Positions 11,429 to 23,600 of a DNA stretch of 64,000 nucleotides are shown here, piece by piece (positions within the stretch are counted from its first letter, which is position 1; each line of letters opens with the position of its first letter). The notes under the pieces were generated by a model. The model did not search any database and was not told the origin of the DNA. It saw only the letters and a list, made by a program, of their open reading frames with translations. The position numbers and the translations under genes are program-made. This DNA comes from Carposina sasakii (lineage: Eukaryota > Arthropoda > Insecta > Lepidoptera > Carposinidae), in contig CP053163.1 of the NCBI GenBank assembly GCA_014607495.2, forward strand, positions 6,800,716 through 6,864,715. Direction: 5' to 3'.

Positions 11429-13417
11429 TACCTTACTAACGGACGAAATTGCCGGCTTCTAGCATCTAATATTACACGGCCGTGCGAGGTCTATGAGGTA
11501 GTAAATCCGACTACTCCACCAAATTAGAATCCCAGACTTTATAAGGCAAACGTACGTTATGGCTAGTAAACAACGGCCTATGTTGTCCCTAAACAGGATA
11601 AAAAATATTGCTCCAAAGCATGTCCACTGTAGCCAAACCTCTTCTTTCTTACGCTACTTCTATAGATGCAGAGGCCAACTTACCTTGGATCTGTCAAGAC
11701 TACGCATGCCAAATATTTACAGAAATGTAATACTTTCTAAAGGTTCTAACACACGGGCTATTTTTTCTAGCAATATGTTGCCGAAACGTGTACCTCATTT
11801 TATTTAGAGACATATAAAAGACGGAAGAACGAAATTAGGCTTTTATTGGGCACATTTTAGTGTTTTTCTATAATCAATAGTTCCTAAAAAGTTTGCTACT
11901 ATAAATGTAGTACCTACTCATCTTATACTACTCACCTTTTTGTAGGGACGTCAACATGAAAAAAGTCCAACGTCACTTATATCTTACAAGTCCGAGTGTG
12001 GTAATGTTTGTTATCACTGCTTCTTCGAAATAGTGATTTCTATATAATAAAAAAAACTAGTATTTTATCATTTTGGCGTAACATTCCTTCACTGCTGATA
12101 AACACATTGGCAAGCGATGCACTCACGCGCAACCGTAACATGTGCTACGAACCTACTACGCTTGTACTCGTAGTCATCTACGAGTCAAAATGTTGCATCT
12201 TACAATATAAAATTATTGTAAAATGAAATGCGTGTTATCGTACTAATTTAAAAAATCTGTATCCTTAAACCTATGTAACAAAATTTGATATTGCCTACAC
12301 CATATTGACAGCACATATTGCCGGAAAAAAGGCTCGTTTAGGATCTTTAGGCAGACATATTACGTAAAGTCGATTTATGCTAATACAACGACGGGAATGA
12401 AATATCACACTCGCTATATTGTTATGAGCTCAAATATTAGCCGATGAGCGTTGTAAGGGAAAGGATCTTGGGCTTTCGGATATGACATTGTTCCTTTTCC
12501 TTTTTATCTTAGGGCGAGGCATATATACAGAGGGAAATTGCTTTTCTCAGCCAACATTCCAAAAAGGAGATACGTGATTAAGTTAATAAACATGTATTAC
12601 ACCATTGTGGAGTATTTAGTTAGTATAGAAATAGGGGTAGTCGTTTTATTTCGGTAATTTTGTACAAACTTTAAGTATAGTAGGTATGCTCATTTTAATA
12701 AAATTCAAAAAATAAAAAATCCAATAAGACACAAAAGAGAGGCTGTTTTATATAATAAAAAAACATAATTTAAAAATCATAAACCCGACTGCTTAAAAAA
12801 GAACCAAACTATGTACATAATAAAAAAACTGAAAAGAAAACAAATAGGTCCCCGCTATGCTAATCGTTGCTATGGGATGTTCCTTATAATACTGACCCAT
12901 TTAGGGAAAACAGGCTTCTCTATTATGTTTATAGCATGTTATTTTCACAAATGGGTTGTTTAATTATAGTAAACCTCATTATTTTGCCTAGTGGAGAAAA
13001 CTACCACTAGTAGAGAGAGAAAGCCAGTAATTTCGTCAGTCGCGTAGTTAATAAATACGTTCAGTAAAATTTAAATTTGATGCTTTCTCTCTACAAACAA
13101 AGATATTATAATTAGCTAAACGGATACGTCTGTAAAATATGCAAATTATTACGCGACTATCTAATGGAAAAGCTTTTGAACGATCCCTTGCTCGCAGTGG
13201 AGAGGTTTCCACATTGAAGCTATTTCCTTATTTGACAGCAATTTGCTATAAATCCATTTAACTTTTTATTTTATCATCATGCTTTTACTTACAATTCACG
13301 TACATACAAGTACTAGGTAATAAAAAAATATTAAATTTTACATTGCATTTATTACACGTCTTTATGAGACCTGCGCATCATGCAGAGCATCTTTTGAGAA
13401 AATGAAAAAAAAGAAGC
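11429..13417. other. Unassigned AT-rich sequence
   Basis: No gene is recognised over this 2-kb stretch. Two open frames of 72-82 codons (11559-11807 and 12008-12226, plus strand) lack motifs or supporting context. Confidence 0.45.
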
Positions 13418-13669
13418 TGGAAGAGATCTCTCCACCATATCAGCTTGCCTTCGTGCGTTATCAGTATTCAACTTCACAGTGTTATTTAAAATTCAGGTTG
13501 AACAAACAAAACAGACAAATCTTAAATTTTAAAAATATCTCCCTAATATATATTATTTTACTCCCTATTATTTAGCCCACACATCAAACAAGCGTCTGAG
13601 CAACGACAATAGAATGGCTGGAAGAGATCTCTCCACCATACTTAAGCTTGCCTTCGTGCGTTATCAGTC
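13418..13669. repeat. Direct repeat of about 50 bp flanking the RTE relic
   Basis: GCTGGAAGAGATCTCTCCAC followed by a GCTTGCCTTCGTGCGTTATC phrase occurs at 13418-13467 and again at 13617-13669, 199 bp apart. The second copy abuts the C-terminal end of the RTE reading frame, so the repeat probably belongs to the 3' part of that element or a duplicated flank. Confidence 0.6.
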
Positions 13670-14855
13670 CGACTCCATCGGCCATCAGTTCTTCGAGCTA
13701 TGTGCCCTGCCCATTGCCACTTCAGCTTGCTGGACCGTTGAGCTATGTCGGTGATCTTTGTACGTCTGCGGATCTCCTCATTTCTGATTGATCACGCAGA
13801 GAGAAACAAATCCTGAGCTTTTTTATGAGGCACATAGTTAGAGACCACGTCTCGGCACCGTAGGTCATCACCGGCAGCACGCACTGGTTGAATACCTTCG
13901 TCTTTAAGGACTGGGGTATCTTGGACACAAATAAGCTTCTCCCGAACGCTGCCCAGCCGAGTTGGATTCGCCGAGTTACCTTCTCAAAGTTGGACTTACC
14001 TAGTTTACCGTCTGTCCCCTACTCGTATTTCAAGCATCGAGCCCAACCAGTACAGGAGTGGGCGGCACATGGACGTTCGACATGATCTTCGTCTTGTCCA
14101 TGTTCATCTTCAGGCCCACCTGTTGGGAGACTCGATTGAGGCCATCGAGCATTGTGCTTAGATCCTTCAGCGATTCTGCCATGACCACGATGTCGTCTGC
14201 GAACCGAAGGTGAGTGATGTATTCGCCATTGATATTGATGCCGAGTCCTTCCATTCGAGAAGCTTAAAGGCGTCTTCCATTGCATTGGTGAAGAGCTTCG
14301 GAGAAATAACATCTCCTTGTCTCACTCCCCTCTGCAAAGAAATCGGCTCAGTGCTCCGCTCCTGTACTCGTACCGACATGGTGGCGTTGCTGTATAAACA
14401 CTTCAGCACTTCGATATATCGATGGTCAATATGGCACCGCTGGAGAGACCGCAACACTGCCCATGTCTCGATCGAATCAAAGGCCTTCTCATAGTCCACG
14501 AACGCTAGGCATAGTGGCTGATTATACTCTTCCGTTTTTTGTATAATCTGCCGTAGCGTGTGGATATGGTCTATGGTACTAAACCCTTTTCGGAAACCGG
14601 CTTGTTCGGGAGGCTGGAAGTCATCAAACCTGCGAGCAAGACGATTCGTGATTACCCTTGAAAACAACTTGTAGACATGGCTCAGAAGCGAGATGGGTCT
14701 ATAGTTCTTCAGCAAGGCTTTATCGCCTTTTTTAAAGAACAGCACCACCACACTTACTTATGCTTCCGGCGTTACCCCTTCGAGCAGGACGGAATTGAAG
14801 AGCCTTTGGAGGACCTTCAGTACCGGAGTAGTACCAACTGATAAAAGTTCATAAA
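13670..14855 (-). pseudogene. RTE-type non-LTR retrotransposon relic (reverse transcriptase and C-terminus)
   Basis: Minus-strand frames in order encode the middle and end of a LINE reverse transcriptase. The first frame (14167-14751) has LLKNYRPISLLSHVYKLFSR, the QAGFRKGFSTIDHI motif, FVDYEKAFDSIETW with the first catalytic Asp, and LQRGVRQGDVISPKLF. A second frame (14030-14254) has THLRFADDIVVMAESL, the catalytic A/FADD motif. A third (13743-13928) has VFNQCVLPVMTYGAETWSLT. Homologous codons continue past each frame break: upstream to about 14855 across an in-frame stop (near 14757), and downstream to about 13670 (ITDIAQRSSKLKWQWAGHIA). It is therefore broken by at least two frameshifts and a stop, and truncated at its 5' end, with no endonuclease domain. 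Moth genomes carry many such copies, and this one cannot be active. Confidence 0.9.
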
Positions 14856-14933
14856 CGTATCGAACCAAAAGCATGATGCGAGAGTCCATATTTCCCATAG
14901 TTAGTAGGAGTATAGTTATAAACTAGTGTTGCC

Positions 14934-15096
14934 AATCGATAGGCAACTATGTAGTTGAGGCAAACCAATAGTATCGCTAGGCCTATCGATAATATCAGTA
15001 GTATCGATATCTCCTTCTTTAATACAATATGTACTACCGATAGACAGCAACACTATCGATAATATCGAGTCTCAATATTTTAATATACTATCGATA
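14934..15096. promoter_or_regulatory. Cluster of TATCGATA (DRE/BEAF-like) sites
   Basis: Four perfect TATCGATA octamers start at 14984, 15002, 15054 and 15089, with near matches at 14934 (CAATCGATAGG) and 15037 (CCGATAG). In Drosophila TATCGATA is the DRE bound by DREF and overlaps the CGATA motif of BEAF-32 boundary proteins. Whether moth proteins use it is inference. There is no identified promoter next to it, and some of the density could come from a local palindromic repeat. Confidence 0.45.
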
Positions 15097-15414
15097 ATAT
15101 TGTATTAAAGTAGCTATATATATAGTGTAGATGATTTTTAATGTCAACTTTTAGTGTTGTACAATTCAGTTCTGCCCTATTAAAGGATAACAGGAACTTA
15201 AGTGTTTCAGCTAAGTGGTAGGAAATAGGTTTTCCGTTTAAATTTTTTATTGTTTAACCTGAAAATTCGTGTACGAGTATGCATTGTATGATGAAGAGAA
15301 GCTACACAATGGGAGTTTGAGTACAGAAGTATATAGCTTGGGTCTGAGTATATCAACGAAATAGATTAAATATAAGTAGTCTAAAAAAGATTAAATATTA
15401 TAGTGCAATACACA

Positions 15415-15640
15415 ACACATTAACCTAGTCCCACATTAAGATCCCTAAGGTCTTGTATCGTGGGTACTAAGCAACGGTATATAAATACAAAGATAATTAT
15501 AGAAACATCCATGACTCGGCAACAAACATCGATATTCATCATATCAATGTTTGCACCTATCGGGATTCGAACCCAGGATTTATGGCGTCGCAGGCAGGGT
15601 CACTACCTACTAGACCAATCGGCCGTCAATCGGCCACTGA
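15415..15640 (-). repeat. tRNA-derived SINE
   Basis: On the minus strand the head contains CGGCCGATTGGTCTAGTAGG (A-box region) and CCTGGGTTCGAATCCCGATA (B box). The body includes TATCGATGTTTGTTGCCGAG and ends near AGGGATCTTAATGTGGGACT. The layout matches a standard lepidopteran SINE with a tRNA-like head and unrelated body. It carries no coding capacity. Confidence 0.7.
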
Positions 15641-15744
15641 TAAGACATAGTAAATGATCACACTAGTGGGAATAAAGGGAAATATGTGCTGTTCCACTGT
15701 CAGTTTCCCGGCGGCCGTGTAGTGACTTATTCTCAGCCCTGGGG

Positions 15745-15850
15745 GAAGGTAAGTCCACTGCTGAACATAGGCCTCCCCCGACAGCCTTCATTCCGATCGG
15801 TCAGAAGCGGCCTGCATCTAACCGACGTCCGCGACCTTAGCTAGGTTAGG
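15745..15850 (-). repeat. RTE 3'-terminal fragment
   Basis: On the minus strand, GATGCAGGCCGCTTCTGACC, then GATCGGAATGAAGGCT, then GGAGGCCTATGTTCAGCAGT are the last codons and tail of the RTE family also seen at 17072-17640. Only about 100 bp are present. A short GGTTA tandem follows at 15840-15858. Confidence 0.65.
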
Positions 15851-16324
15851 TTAGGTTAGTCTCGCGGTACCACCGGCGTTTTTTTATCTAACCTTATTTG
15901 TCGCCTTATTTGACGGATAAACTTTAAAAATAAATCTTTTTACAATTAAGAATGTTTCAATCATTTGTGCTGCTGTGCTTGATATCGTTTTGTACAAATT
16001 CTTACGTAAACTGAAACCATACATATCACAGTAACAAGCAGTGAAATATAGGTCGATTGTGGTCAGGGACACCGATAGAGCACGCCCGGGTGACTCGCCA
16101 GAACACTGTTTCTTGCGATTTTATGAAGTGCTAATATTGAAGACAGTATGGCCATTATTTACCCGATAGTGCCAAAAGGAGGGCTATGTTTTTCGAATGA
16201 ATGTTTAACTAAACGGCTTGTCGCATTTGAGAGTGAGAGTAATAAAATTTTACGCAGTCGGGTATTTTCCTTTAAATAAATGAGGTTATTTATACCCAGA
16301 CTTGTAGGCATTTATTTATATGGT

Positions 16325-16458
16325 GAAAGCTCTGCTGTAACTGCGGTCACCAACCCGCCTGCCCAGCGTGGTGACTATGGCAGTAGCTTTTGTGGCGTGC
16401 CCTGTGGGAGGCCTACGTCCAGCAGTGAACTGCAATAGGCTGAAGACTATACATAGAT
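16325..16458 (+). repeat. LINE 3'-tail fragment
   Basis: It contains CACCAACCCGCCTGCCCAGC, TGGTGACTATGGCAGTAGCT and GAGGCCTACGTCCAGCAGTG and ends with AACTGCAATAGGCTGAAGA. It is the same tail family as 36790-36905 (plus) and 32326-32590 (minus). Confidence 0.65.
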
Positions 16459-16496
16459 AGGTGTAATAGCATTAGTCAGGCAGGTTAGTGTAAACT

Positions 16497-16615
16497 ATAC
16501 AGAGTGTAACATAAGGAAAGTTAATCGAAATGTTACAAAAATAACCTAGGTACTATATAGAGAACCTAGCTTCGAAATTTGCACACGAAATGGCCCCTAT
16601 TGTTACACACTGACC
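16497..16615 (+). repeat. Short TIR-element relic (AGTGTAACATAAGG family)
   Basis: Starts AGAGTGTAACATAAGGAAAG and ends TATTGTTACACAC, giving weak inverted termini. The start resembles the left end of the 33861-34599 element, including a TTAATCGAAAT/TTAAACGAAAT segment. Confidence 0.4.
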
Positions 16616-17071
16616 TATTTGATAATATAGCTACATATATACTAGATTTTCCCCGAGCCAGTCAATTTAGGTACTTAGGTACCGGAGCAACCGCACATTA
16701 GCCGTTACCCCGGTTAGACCACACTCGTCTGGAGCATGCTAATACATTTTAGACTAAAACCCGCTGAAAATAGGTGCAATTTAGATAAATTTCCAGGTAA
16801 AATAAATTGAAATATAGAGTAGCTCGTACCTAAGATTACAATACGACATTAATACCAAACGAGTTGTGTGTATGCATATTATAAGTCAGTTAGTCCTTAC
16901 GGGTGATATTATGTAATCTGTGCCTGTTTGTAATAAGTGAAGAGTACCTAATCTAAATCATGAGTTGTTACATTTGAGTGTTAGCGAAAGGTGTAGGGCC
17001 TATGTAGAACCTATCTAAGACCTGATTGTGAGCAAACACAAATAGATATATATAGTTACACCTTTAATGCC
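16616..17071. other. Unassigned AT-rich sequence
   Basis: I see nothing recognisable here. Confidence 0.4.
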
Positions 17072-17640
17072 TCCATCATCATCACCATTATCATTCATGA
17101 GAAGTCCACTGCTGAACGTAGGCTTCCCCCAATAACTTTCACTCCGATCGGTTTGAAGCGGCCTGCATCCAGCTGATACCCGCGACTTGGGCTAGGTCGT
17201 CCGTCAATCTCGCGGATGGCCTTCCCACGCTGGGCTTGCCAATACGTGGTATCTACTTTAGAATCTTTCGGCTCCATCGGCCATCGCTTCTTCGAGCTAT
17301 GTGCCCTGCCCATTGCCGTTTTAACTTGCTTCTATGTTGGCTATGTCAGAACTCTGCATTTCTGATTCGATCACGCAGAGAAATCCCGAGCATAGCTCTC
17401 TTTATTGCTCGCTGTGAGATCTTGAGCTTCTTTATGAGGCACACAGTTAGAAACCACGTCTCGGCACCGTAAGTCATCACCGGTAGCACGCACTGGTTAA
17501 ATACCATTAAATACTGGGATATCTTAGACACAAATACGCTTCGTAGTTTCTCGAACGCTGCCCAGCCGAGTTGTATTCGCCGGTTCACCTTCTCAAAGTT
17601 GGACCTACCTAACTTGACCGTCTGTCCTAGAAAAACATAC
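17072..17640 (-). pseudogene. RTE-type retrotransposon, 3'-terminal fragment
   Basis: Minus-strand frames encode the C-terminal region of the same RTE family as 13670-14855: RRIQLGWAAFEKLRSVF, VFNQCVLPVMTYGAETWFLT and RAMLGISLRDRIRNAEF (17346-17588), then an RARLTDDL-like region and KPIGVKVIGGSLRSAVDFS in another frame (17095-17313 and neighbouring frames). The fragment ends in CATCATCATCACCATTATCA (plus strand), the trinucleotide 3' tail typical of RTE elements, so the 3' end is intact. The 5' end is lost, including all RT catalytic motifs. Frames are broken between the blocks. Confidence 0.85.
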
Positions 17641-18084
17641 TAATCGTATGCCTTCGTACAAAACAGCATTACATATAGATGATCCTTTTCTAAAAGATAG
17701 AACTTACGCATGAAACGCCACAAAAAGCTTTTGCGAACATATAATAGCAAAACACCTTCAAGTGTCGACTGAGAATAGGGGAACCCTTCAAACAGAACCT
17801 CCGGATATGATCATAAAAAAGTTTTCGACATTTCCGTAGGTATGCCAATCAAACTTGGAAACGAAGTTACTTTCGATAATACGTACTTCCTTTCATCTCT
17901 TGCCTATAATAAATTCTCCATTTTCCCCATTTACATGTTTATGGCAAAACTCCAAATAGATATGGGTTGATACATAAAGCAAATACCTACAGGAGGCGGA
18001 GGAAGGGATCTATATGATAATCGGTGTAATAATAGTTCGCAGAACTATTGGCGAACTATTCAATATAGTCTACCATAATATTGT
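17641..18084. other. Unassigned sequence
   Basis: No gene or repeat family is recognised. Confidence 0.4.
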
Positions 18085-18314
18085 ATACTGGGTGTAAAAA
18101 GACAACTTTGTTCTTTTAATACCTCGTATTTTTTGTAACATCACGATCATTTTTTTCTATGGAAGCACCCCTTGAAAACTACAGGTTTCCAAGATATTGA
18201 GGTCCAAAGTTACATTAATACTATAATTTTTTTTAGATAAATCCATCTGAAATCGGTAAACAAACATTTTTTTCAAAGATACCATGTCAAAATGTTATAA
18301 TGTTAGTTTTGTAG
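18085..18314 (+). mobile_element. Truncated MITE (family B), cut at the LTR element
   Basis: Begins TATACTGGGTGTAAAAAGAC and carries ATACCTCGTATTTTTTGTAA, ATCACGATCATTTTTTTCTA and GGTCCAAAGTTACATTAATA. It matches the reverse complement of the right part of the full copy at 29545-29939. The match stops exactly where the LTR begins, so this copy was interrupted there. The remaining part is not present on the other side of the LTR element. Confidence 0.65.
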
Positions 18315-19239
18315 TGAAACGCTGTCCCCTTCTTCCCCTATTACAGGCAAGAAGTGGACAGGTCCAGTTAATGAATTTAAAACAAAAGAAAAGACGGTAA
18401 AGCTAAGTGATTAAAATAAAAAACAATTTATGAACACGAGACTAATTTATTAAAGTGAACGCGATAACAGGTCGTGGGTGACTAATCCTGGTTTCTCCGA
18501 TAAATATTAAAATTGTTTACAAGGTAGTCACGTAACTTTGGCGAGACGTATCCCCGGTAGCAGCCGAGGCAGTGATGCGAAATGTCCGCCGGGATGCTCG
18601 GCAGGTGTGGGTGAGCTCGGCGGGCAATTCCCGTTCGGTAATATTCGGCAAATCCAATTCCGAACGAAATCCAATTCCGAACTAAATCCTAATCCGGACG
18701 TAATCCTAATCCGGACGTAATCGAAATCCGGACTAAATCGCCACCGAACCTGGAATTTAACAGATCCGGTGTAAGGCGGTGTGCCTCTTTCCAAATCTGC
18801 CAATCGGGTAATGTCTCCAAATAACAAATCAATTACAATTAATATTATCCGATTGGCAGAGACATTTACAAAGAAAAAATAAATGGAGCTGAGTAGAAAA
18901 AAATAATCCGAATATTCAGATTTAGCAATTAAAAAAAATTAAGAAAAAAGGTAGAAGGTAACTACAAATAATATTTGCAATCTGAATATTCGGAATAGGC
19001 GTTGAAAAAAAAAACAATAAATAATACACAATAATATAAAATACATTAGATTATATAAATACAGAATAAAATAAATATATACCTATAAGTACGAATAATA
19101 TTATAGAAGAGGGTAGTTATAGGTGCGTAGCTGGTACCTTGGAATCCGGATTATTACATAATGATTCCCTCTTATGTACCTTTGATTTCAATTAAATACG
19201 TTCATATTTAGGGCTAAACTCAAATATGAACTTAAATCA
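18315..19239 (-). repeat. 3' LTR of the Ty3/gypsy element
   Basis: Plus-strand start is TGAAACGCTGTCCCC and plus-strand end is ACTTAAATCA. Inside are two inverted-repeat pairs, CTGCCAATCGG with CCGATTGGCAG (18798-18860) and CCGAATATTCAGATT with AATCTGAATATTCGG (about 18907-18994). There is also a short tandem array of CCAATTCCGAAC and CCTAATCCGGACGTAAT units at 18650-18735. These could act in transcription or RNA folding. The 99-codon frame within it is present in both LTRs and has no recognisable domain. Confidence 0.92.
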
Positions 19240-20600
19240 AGACTTCCACTAAAATAACGGTTATATTAAAATTGTGAGGTAGTCAAATAATCTAGATTCC
19301 GTCGCAGTACCAAGTAAATTCTAACTAAAATCTAAAATAACAGTTAGATAATGGCATTCGTGGATAGCGAATTAGGAATACGTATTCAATTTATAATTAG
19401 GTAGCTATAACACGGTCAGCTAATGAGATACAGTAGCTATCCAGAATCTAGACCAACGATAAGTGCTAGAACACTATTTAGCACAGCATAGAATGTATAA
19501 ACATTTTAACGAAGCTACAACGCACCCATAATGCTACACGAAATAAATAGATAAAATATAGCTATATATATATTCACTCACTTACCTAGTTCGAAGTAGC
19601 GACACTTATCACAGATTAAATTATTGAGTAGCACTATGGCGACTATTTGAATTGCAAAACAGCAGAAAGTAATATTTATAATAGGTAAGGAACGAGGAAT
19701 TAACTTAGGCTTCAAAATAGTTCCTAATCCTCTGAGACAAACTTTGGTAATGGTGGCGACCGCGCGATCGAGGCAACAGCCTTGTACGTACCGAGCCGCA
19801 CTGTTATTGACCTCAGCCTAGAATGGCCTTGCCATTGGTTAATATTTTAATATCCCCGCCCGGCGTAAATTTTAGAGATTTTATTACCATAAAAGGTAAT
19901 CTTGGTGCCAAAAAGACGAAATTCCGGCTAGACTGGCAACGCCCAAAACGTTTTTGAAATAAAACGACGGCACCATGTCGCGGGAATTTTGAACAACGCG
20001 ACATTGCCCCCCTTGACAGAAAGGTTTTTAGGCGTAGAAGACGACGATAAAACCGCCAAGGACGAAGGAGTTAAAAAAAACCTCGGAAACACTCATCAAC
20101 ATACATACGATCCATACATACCATCATCAATCATACATCATATTCATACTATGTGGGAGTTGCTGAAATTGCAATCACACTTACTCTGACATAATAGAGA
20201 TCAGAACTAGAATATTATTAGGCTGACTCATGACAAGTGATCCTAGAACGAATTTTTGTCCTTAACGATAAGATTCGAGAACAATATAGCGATGCCCAGA
20301 AGATTAAATATATTAGTTAGGTGCAGGGTCACTAACCGCCCTGCTGCGTTTGATGAGGCCTTAATTAAAAGAAAATTAAGGTATGAAGAAAAAAAAAATG
20401 GCTATTTAACAAGTCATCATCCGCTTGAGTGATAAGGCTTTGGGTTGACCTTCCTAAAATACCAAATCTTCGACAACCACCATTGATCTCGAACTCGCTG
20501 CCAATCTAATTACTCTCAAATAAAATTCCAAAATCACGCTAGACCTATTAAGAAATGAAAGCAAGAAAGTAATAATAAAGAAAAAATTACAAATGAAAAA
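19240..20600 (-). other. Long untranslated segment between pol and 3' LTR
   Basis: About 1.36 kb separate the pol stop from the 3' LTR. No envelope-like frame exists, and the longest frames are 63-66 codons on opposite strands (19813-20004 and 19989-20189). The polypurine tract should lie directly beside the LTR. The minus-strand sequence there is only weakly purine-rich (AGTGGAAGTCT, 19250 to 19240). A polycytosine-containing ACATTGCCCCCCTTGAC stretch lies near 20001-20017. Confidence 0.6.
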
Positions 20601-23600
20601 TTATATAGAATTATTAGACAATCTAAAATCTTTGATATGCCAATCCCCAATACTCTTCCCAGACATATCTTGTAAAGTAAACACAAGTGAAGATTTCTTA
20701 GCGATTATCTTACACTTTTGAAATTTAGGAGCTAATTTCTTAGCAAAATGAGCACCTTTATCGCTTAAGAAATAAGTACGTTTCCAAACTATATCACCCA
20801 CATTGTACACTGCTTGTTTCCTACGCAAATTGTAACGCCTCGCATTCTTTTCGTGGCTGTGGAATAACGCCAACTGAACGTCGTTAAAGATCTTCGATAA
20901 CTCGCCTATATTCTCAACATATTCATCGCGAGGCCTGAAAATTACATCATTTGGATTTACATCCGATGCAGACTCATAAAACGAACCGCAGGAAACCAAT
21001 TCTCTGCCATAGACTAGAAAAGACGGCGTATACTTAGTCGATTCATTGACTGAATTATTAAGTGCGAATTGAATTTTAGGAAGATGGACATCCCATGTGC
21101 GATGATCATCGTTGATATAAGATGATATAGCTGTAACAATGGTTTTGTTATAATGTTCAACGGTATTAGCCTGTGGGGTATACTTGGGAGTAAAATTAAT
21201 ATTAGGAACTTTATATTTAAGAAACATATTATTCAATTCCTTACTGATAAACTGACAACCATTATCTAACACAACATACTGCGGCACTCCGTGTACTAGA
21301 AAAACTCCATCTTCAAGACACTTCGTTACAGCTGCAGCTGTTGCGCGCCTTAATGGAAACAAAATACTATACTTAGAAAAACAACAACATACTACAAAAA
21401 GGTAAGAATGCTGTTTTCGGGAAACCGGTAACGGACCTACTAAATCGATAGATATCATTTGGAAAGGACGAGTACACTCTTTAGCCTTGCCCATGAGACC
21501 CAGCGTGTTGTGTGATGGCGCCTTATATGCTAAACAGACGTCACACCCAGCACAGAAGGTAACGGTATCTTTGTACATACCAGGCCAGTAGTATCTTAGA
21601 CAAAGTCTTTTGTATGTTTTGAAAATCCCGAAGTGAGCACAAGTCGGTTCTGAGTGATTAGACTTTAAAATATTTGCCCTTTCCTCCTGATAAATGACTT
21701 CTTTCCATTCAAATTCAGAGATCAAAGCATTATTACTACACATATAACGATACAACTTTCCATCACGGATATTGTAATTAGGAAAACTAGAAGGAGAATT
21801 TAAGCAACCATTAAAAATATTAAGATACCACTCGTCGGTCGTAACGGGTGGCACTATTGGTTTTACAGAAATAGCAGCTAACTGAGGTGCACGGGACAAG
21901 GCATCCGGAATGACGTTATCTTTGCCCTTACGATGAACAATGACGAAATCAATTCCTGACAATCTAACCCCCCAACGAGCCAAGCGACCTGTAGGATTTG
22001 ATAAGGACAAAAACCACTTCACTGAATGATCAGTGATGACGGTGAATGTTTTCCCGTTCTCAATATAGCATCGCCAATGCTCCAAAGCCACAAGTACTGC
22101 AAGTGCTTCTCGTTCTGTAACGCTGTAATTGCGTTCAGCACCCGACAGTGATCTGCTCATGAAAGCGATTGGACGTTCAATACCATCTACCATTTGGGTC
22201 AACATGCCGCCTATACCATAATTACTGGCATCAGTGTGAACCTGAAATGGTAATTCAAATTTTGGACAACTAAGTATGGGAGTACTCCCTAAACAACTTT
22301 TTAACTTCTGAAACGAATTTTCAGCTTCCTCGGTCCACTTGAAAGGTGGTGCATTTTTCCTTGATGACGTTAAGGCATTTAATGGACCAGCAATAGTGCT
22401 GAATTGAGGAATGAAACGACGATACCACGAAGCTGTACCTAAAAATCGCTTCACCTCCTTTTTTGATGTAGGCGTAGCGAACTGCAATATAGCCTCAACC
22501 TTTTCTGGATCAGTACGAAGACCTCTCGCATCTATAACGTAGCCTAGATACTTCAAATTGTCACGAAAGAATTGACATTTTTCATAATTAATAGTTAAAT
22601 TAGCCCCGGTAAGCTTTTTAAGAACCCTCAGAAGTAAGGAAACATGTTCCTCAAAAGTGCCGCTAACAACAATTATGTCATCTAAATAACAAAAAACCCT
22701 TTGCTCGAATTCTGGACCAAATAACGTATGCACCAGCCTCTGTTGAGTTGCTGGTGCGTTAGTAAGCCCAAAAGGCATAACATTAAATTGAAAAGTCCCT
22801 CTACCAGGAACATAAAAAGAAGTTTTTTCTCGATCTGCAGCGCGTAACGGAACCTGCCAAAATGCTTTAGATAAATCAATAGAACTCAAATATCTAGCGT
22901 CTCTAAGGTTATCAAGAATTTCGGAGATGTAAGGTAAACTATAAGCATCCTTCTTAGTTAACGAATTTAATTTACGACTGTCCAGACAAAAACGAGGCTT
23001 GCCATCCTTTTTTCCAACGACTAGCACCGGGGAAGACCAAGGACTCTCGCCAGGTGATATGACCTTCAAACGTAACATCTCGTCAACCTGTTCTGCGACT
23101 ATCCTCTGCTTCTCCGGCGATAGACGGTAACACCGCTGTCTGATTGGCTCGGCGTCGCCTGTATCTATACAGTGGGTAACAATATTAGTTCTACCTAAAC
23201 CTTTACATGACTCAGAAATTTGAAGAAATTGGTTAGTGACATTATCTGCTAACTCCTTCTCGACTTGAGATAATGAATCATACGGCTGCAGATGAGTAGC
23301 TTCCATATCTAAATGCGATATGGTAGAGAATTGAAATTTATTAAAAGTAGTAAAATTAATTTTAGGTAAGTATTTAGGACAAATAGAGAATGTAGACCAA
23401 AAGTCTACACCTAAAATAAGTGGTGAATCCACTTGTGGAATGATGAAAGCCCCAAGACAATGAGTAGAACCTTCAAAAATAAAATTTAAATCTAAATAAC
23501 CTAACGAATACATGCGCTGACCACCAGCCGCAGTTACAAAAATATTATCGGCGGTCTTAATGTTAAGACCCCTATCAACAAAAACATTATGAAAGTTATC

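Noticed and set aside
18528..18827. 99-codon minus-strand frame, repeated identically at 25429-25728
   Set aside because: It lies within the LTR. Its duplication reflects the identical LTRs rather than a conserved protein.
19240..20600. Envelope gene of an errantivirus-like element
   Set aside because: No long frame, signal peptide, furin-like site or membrane anchor is present on the element strand.
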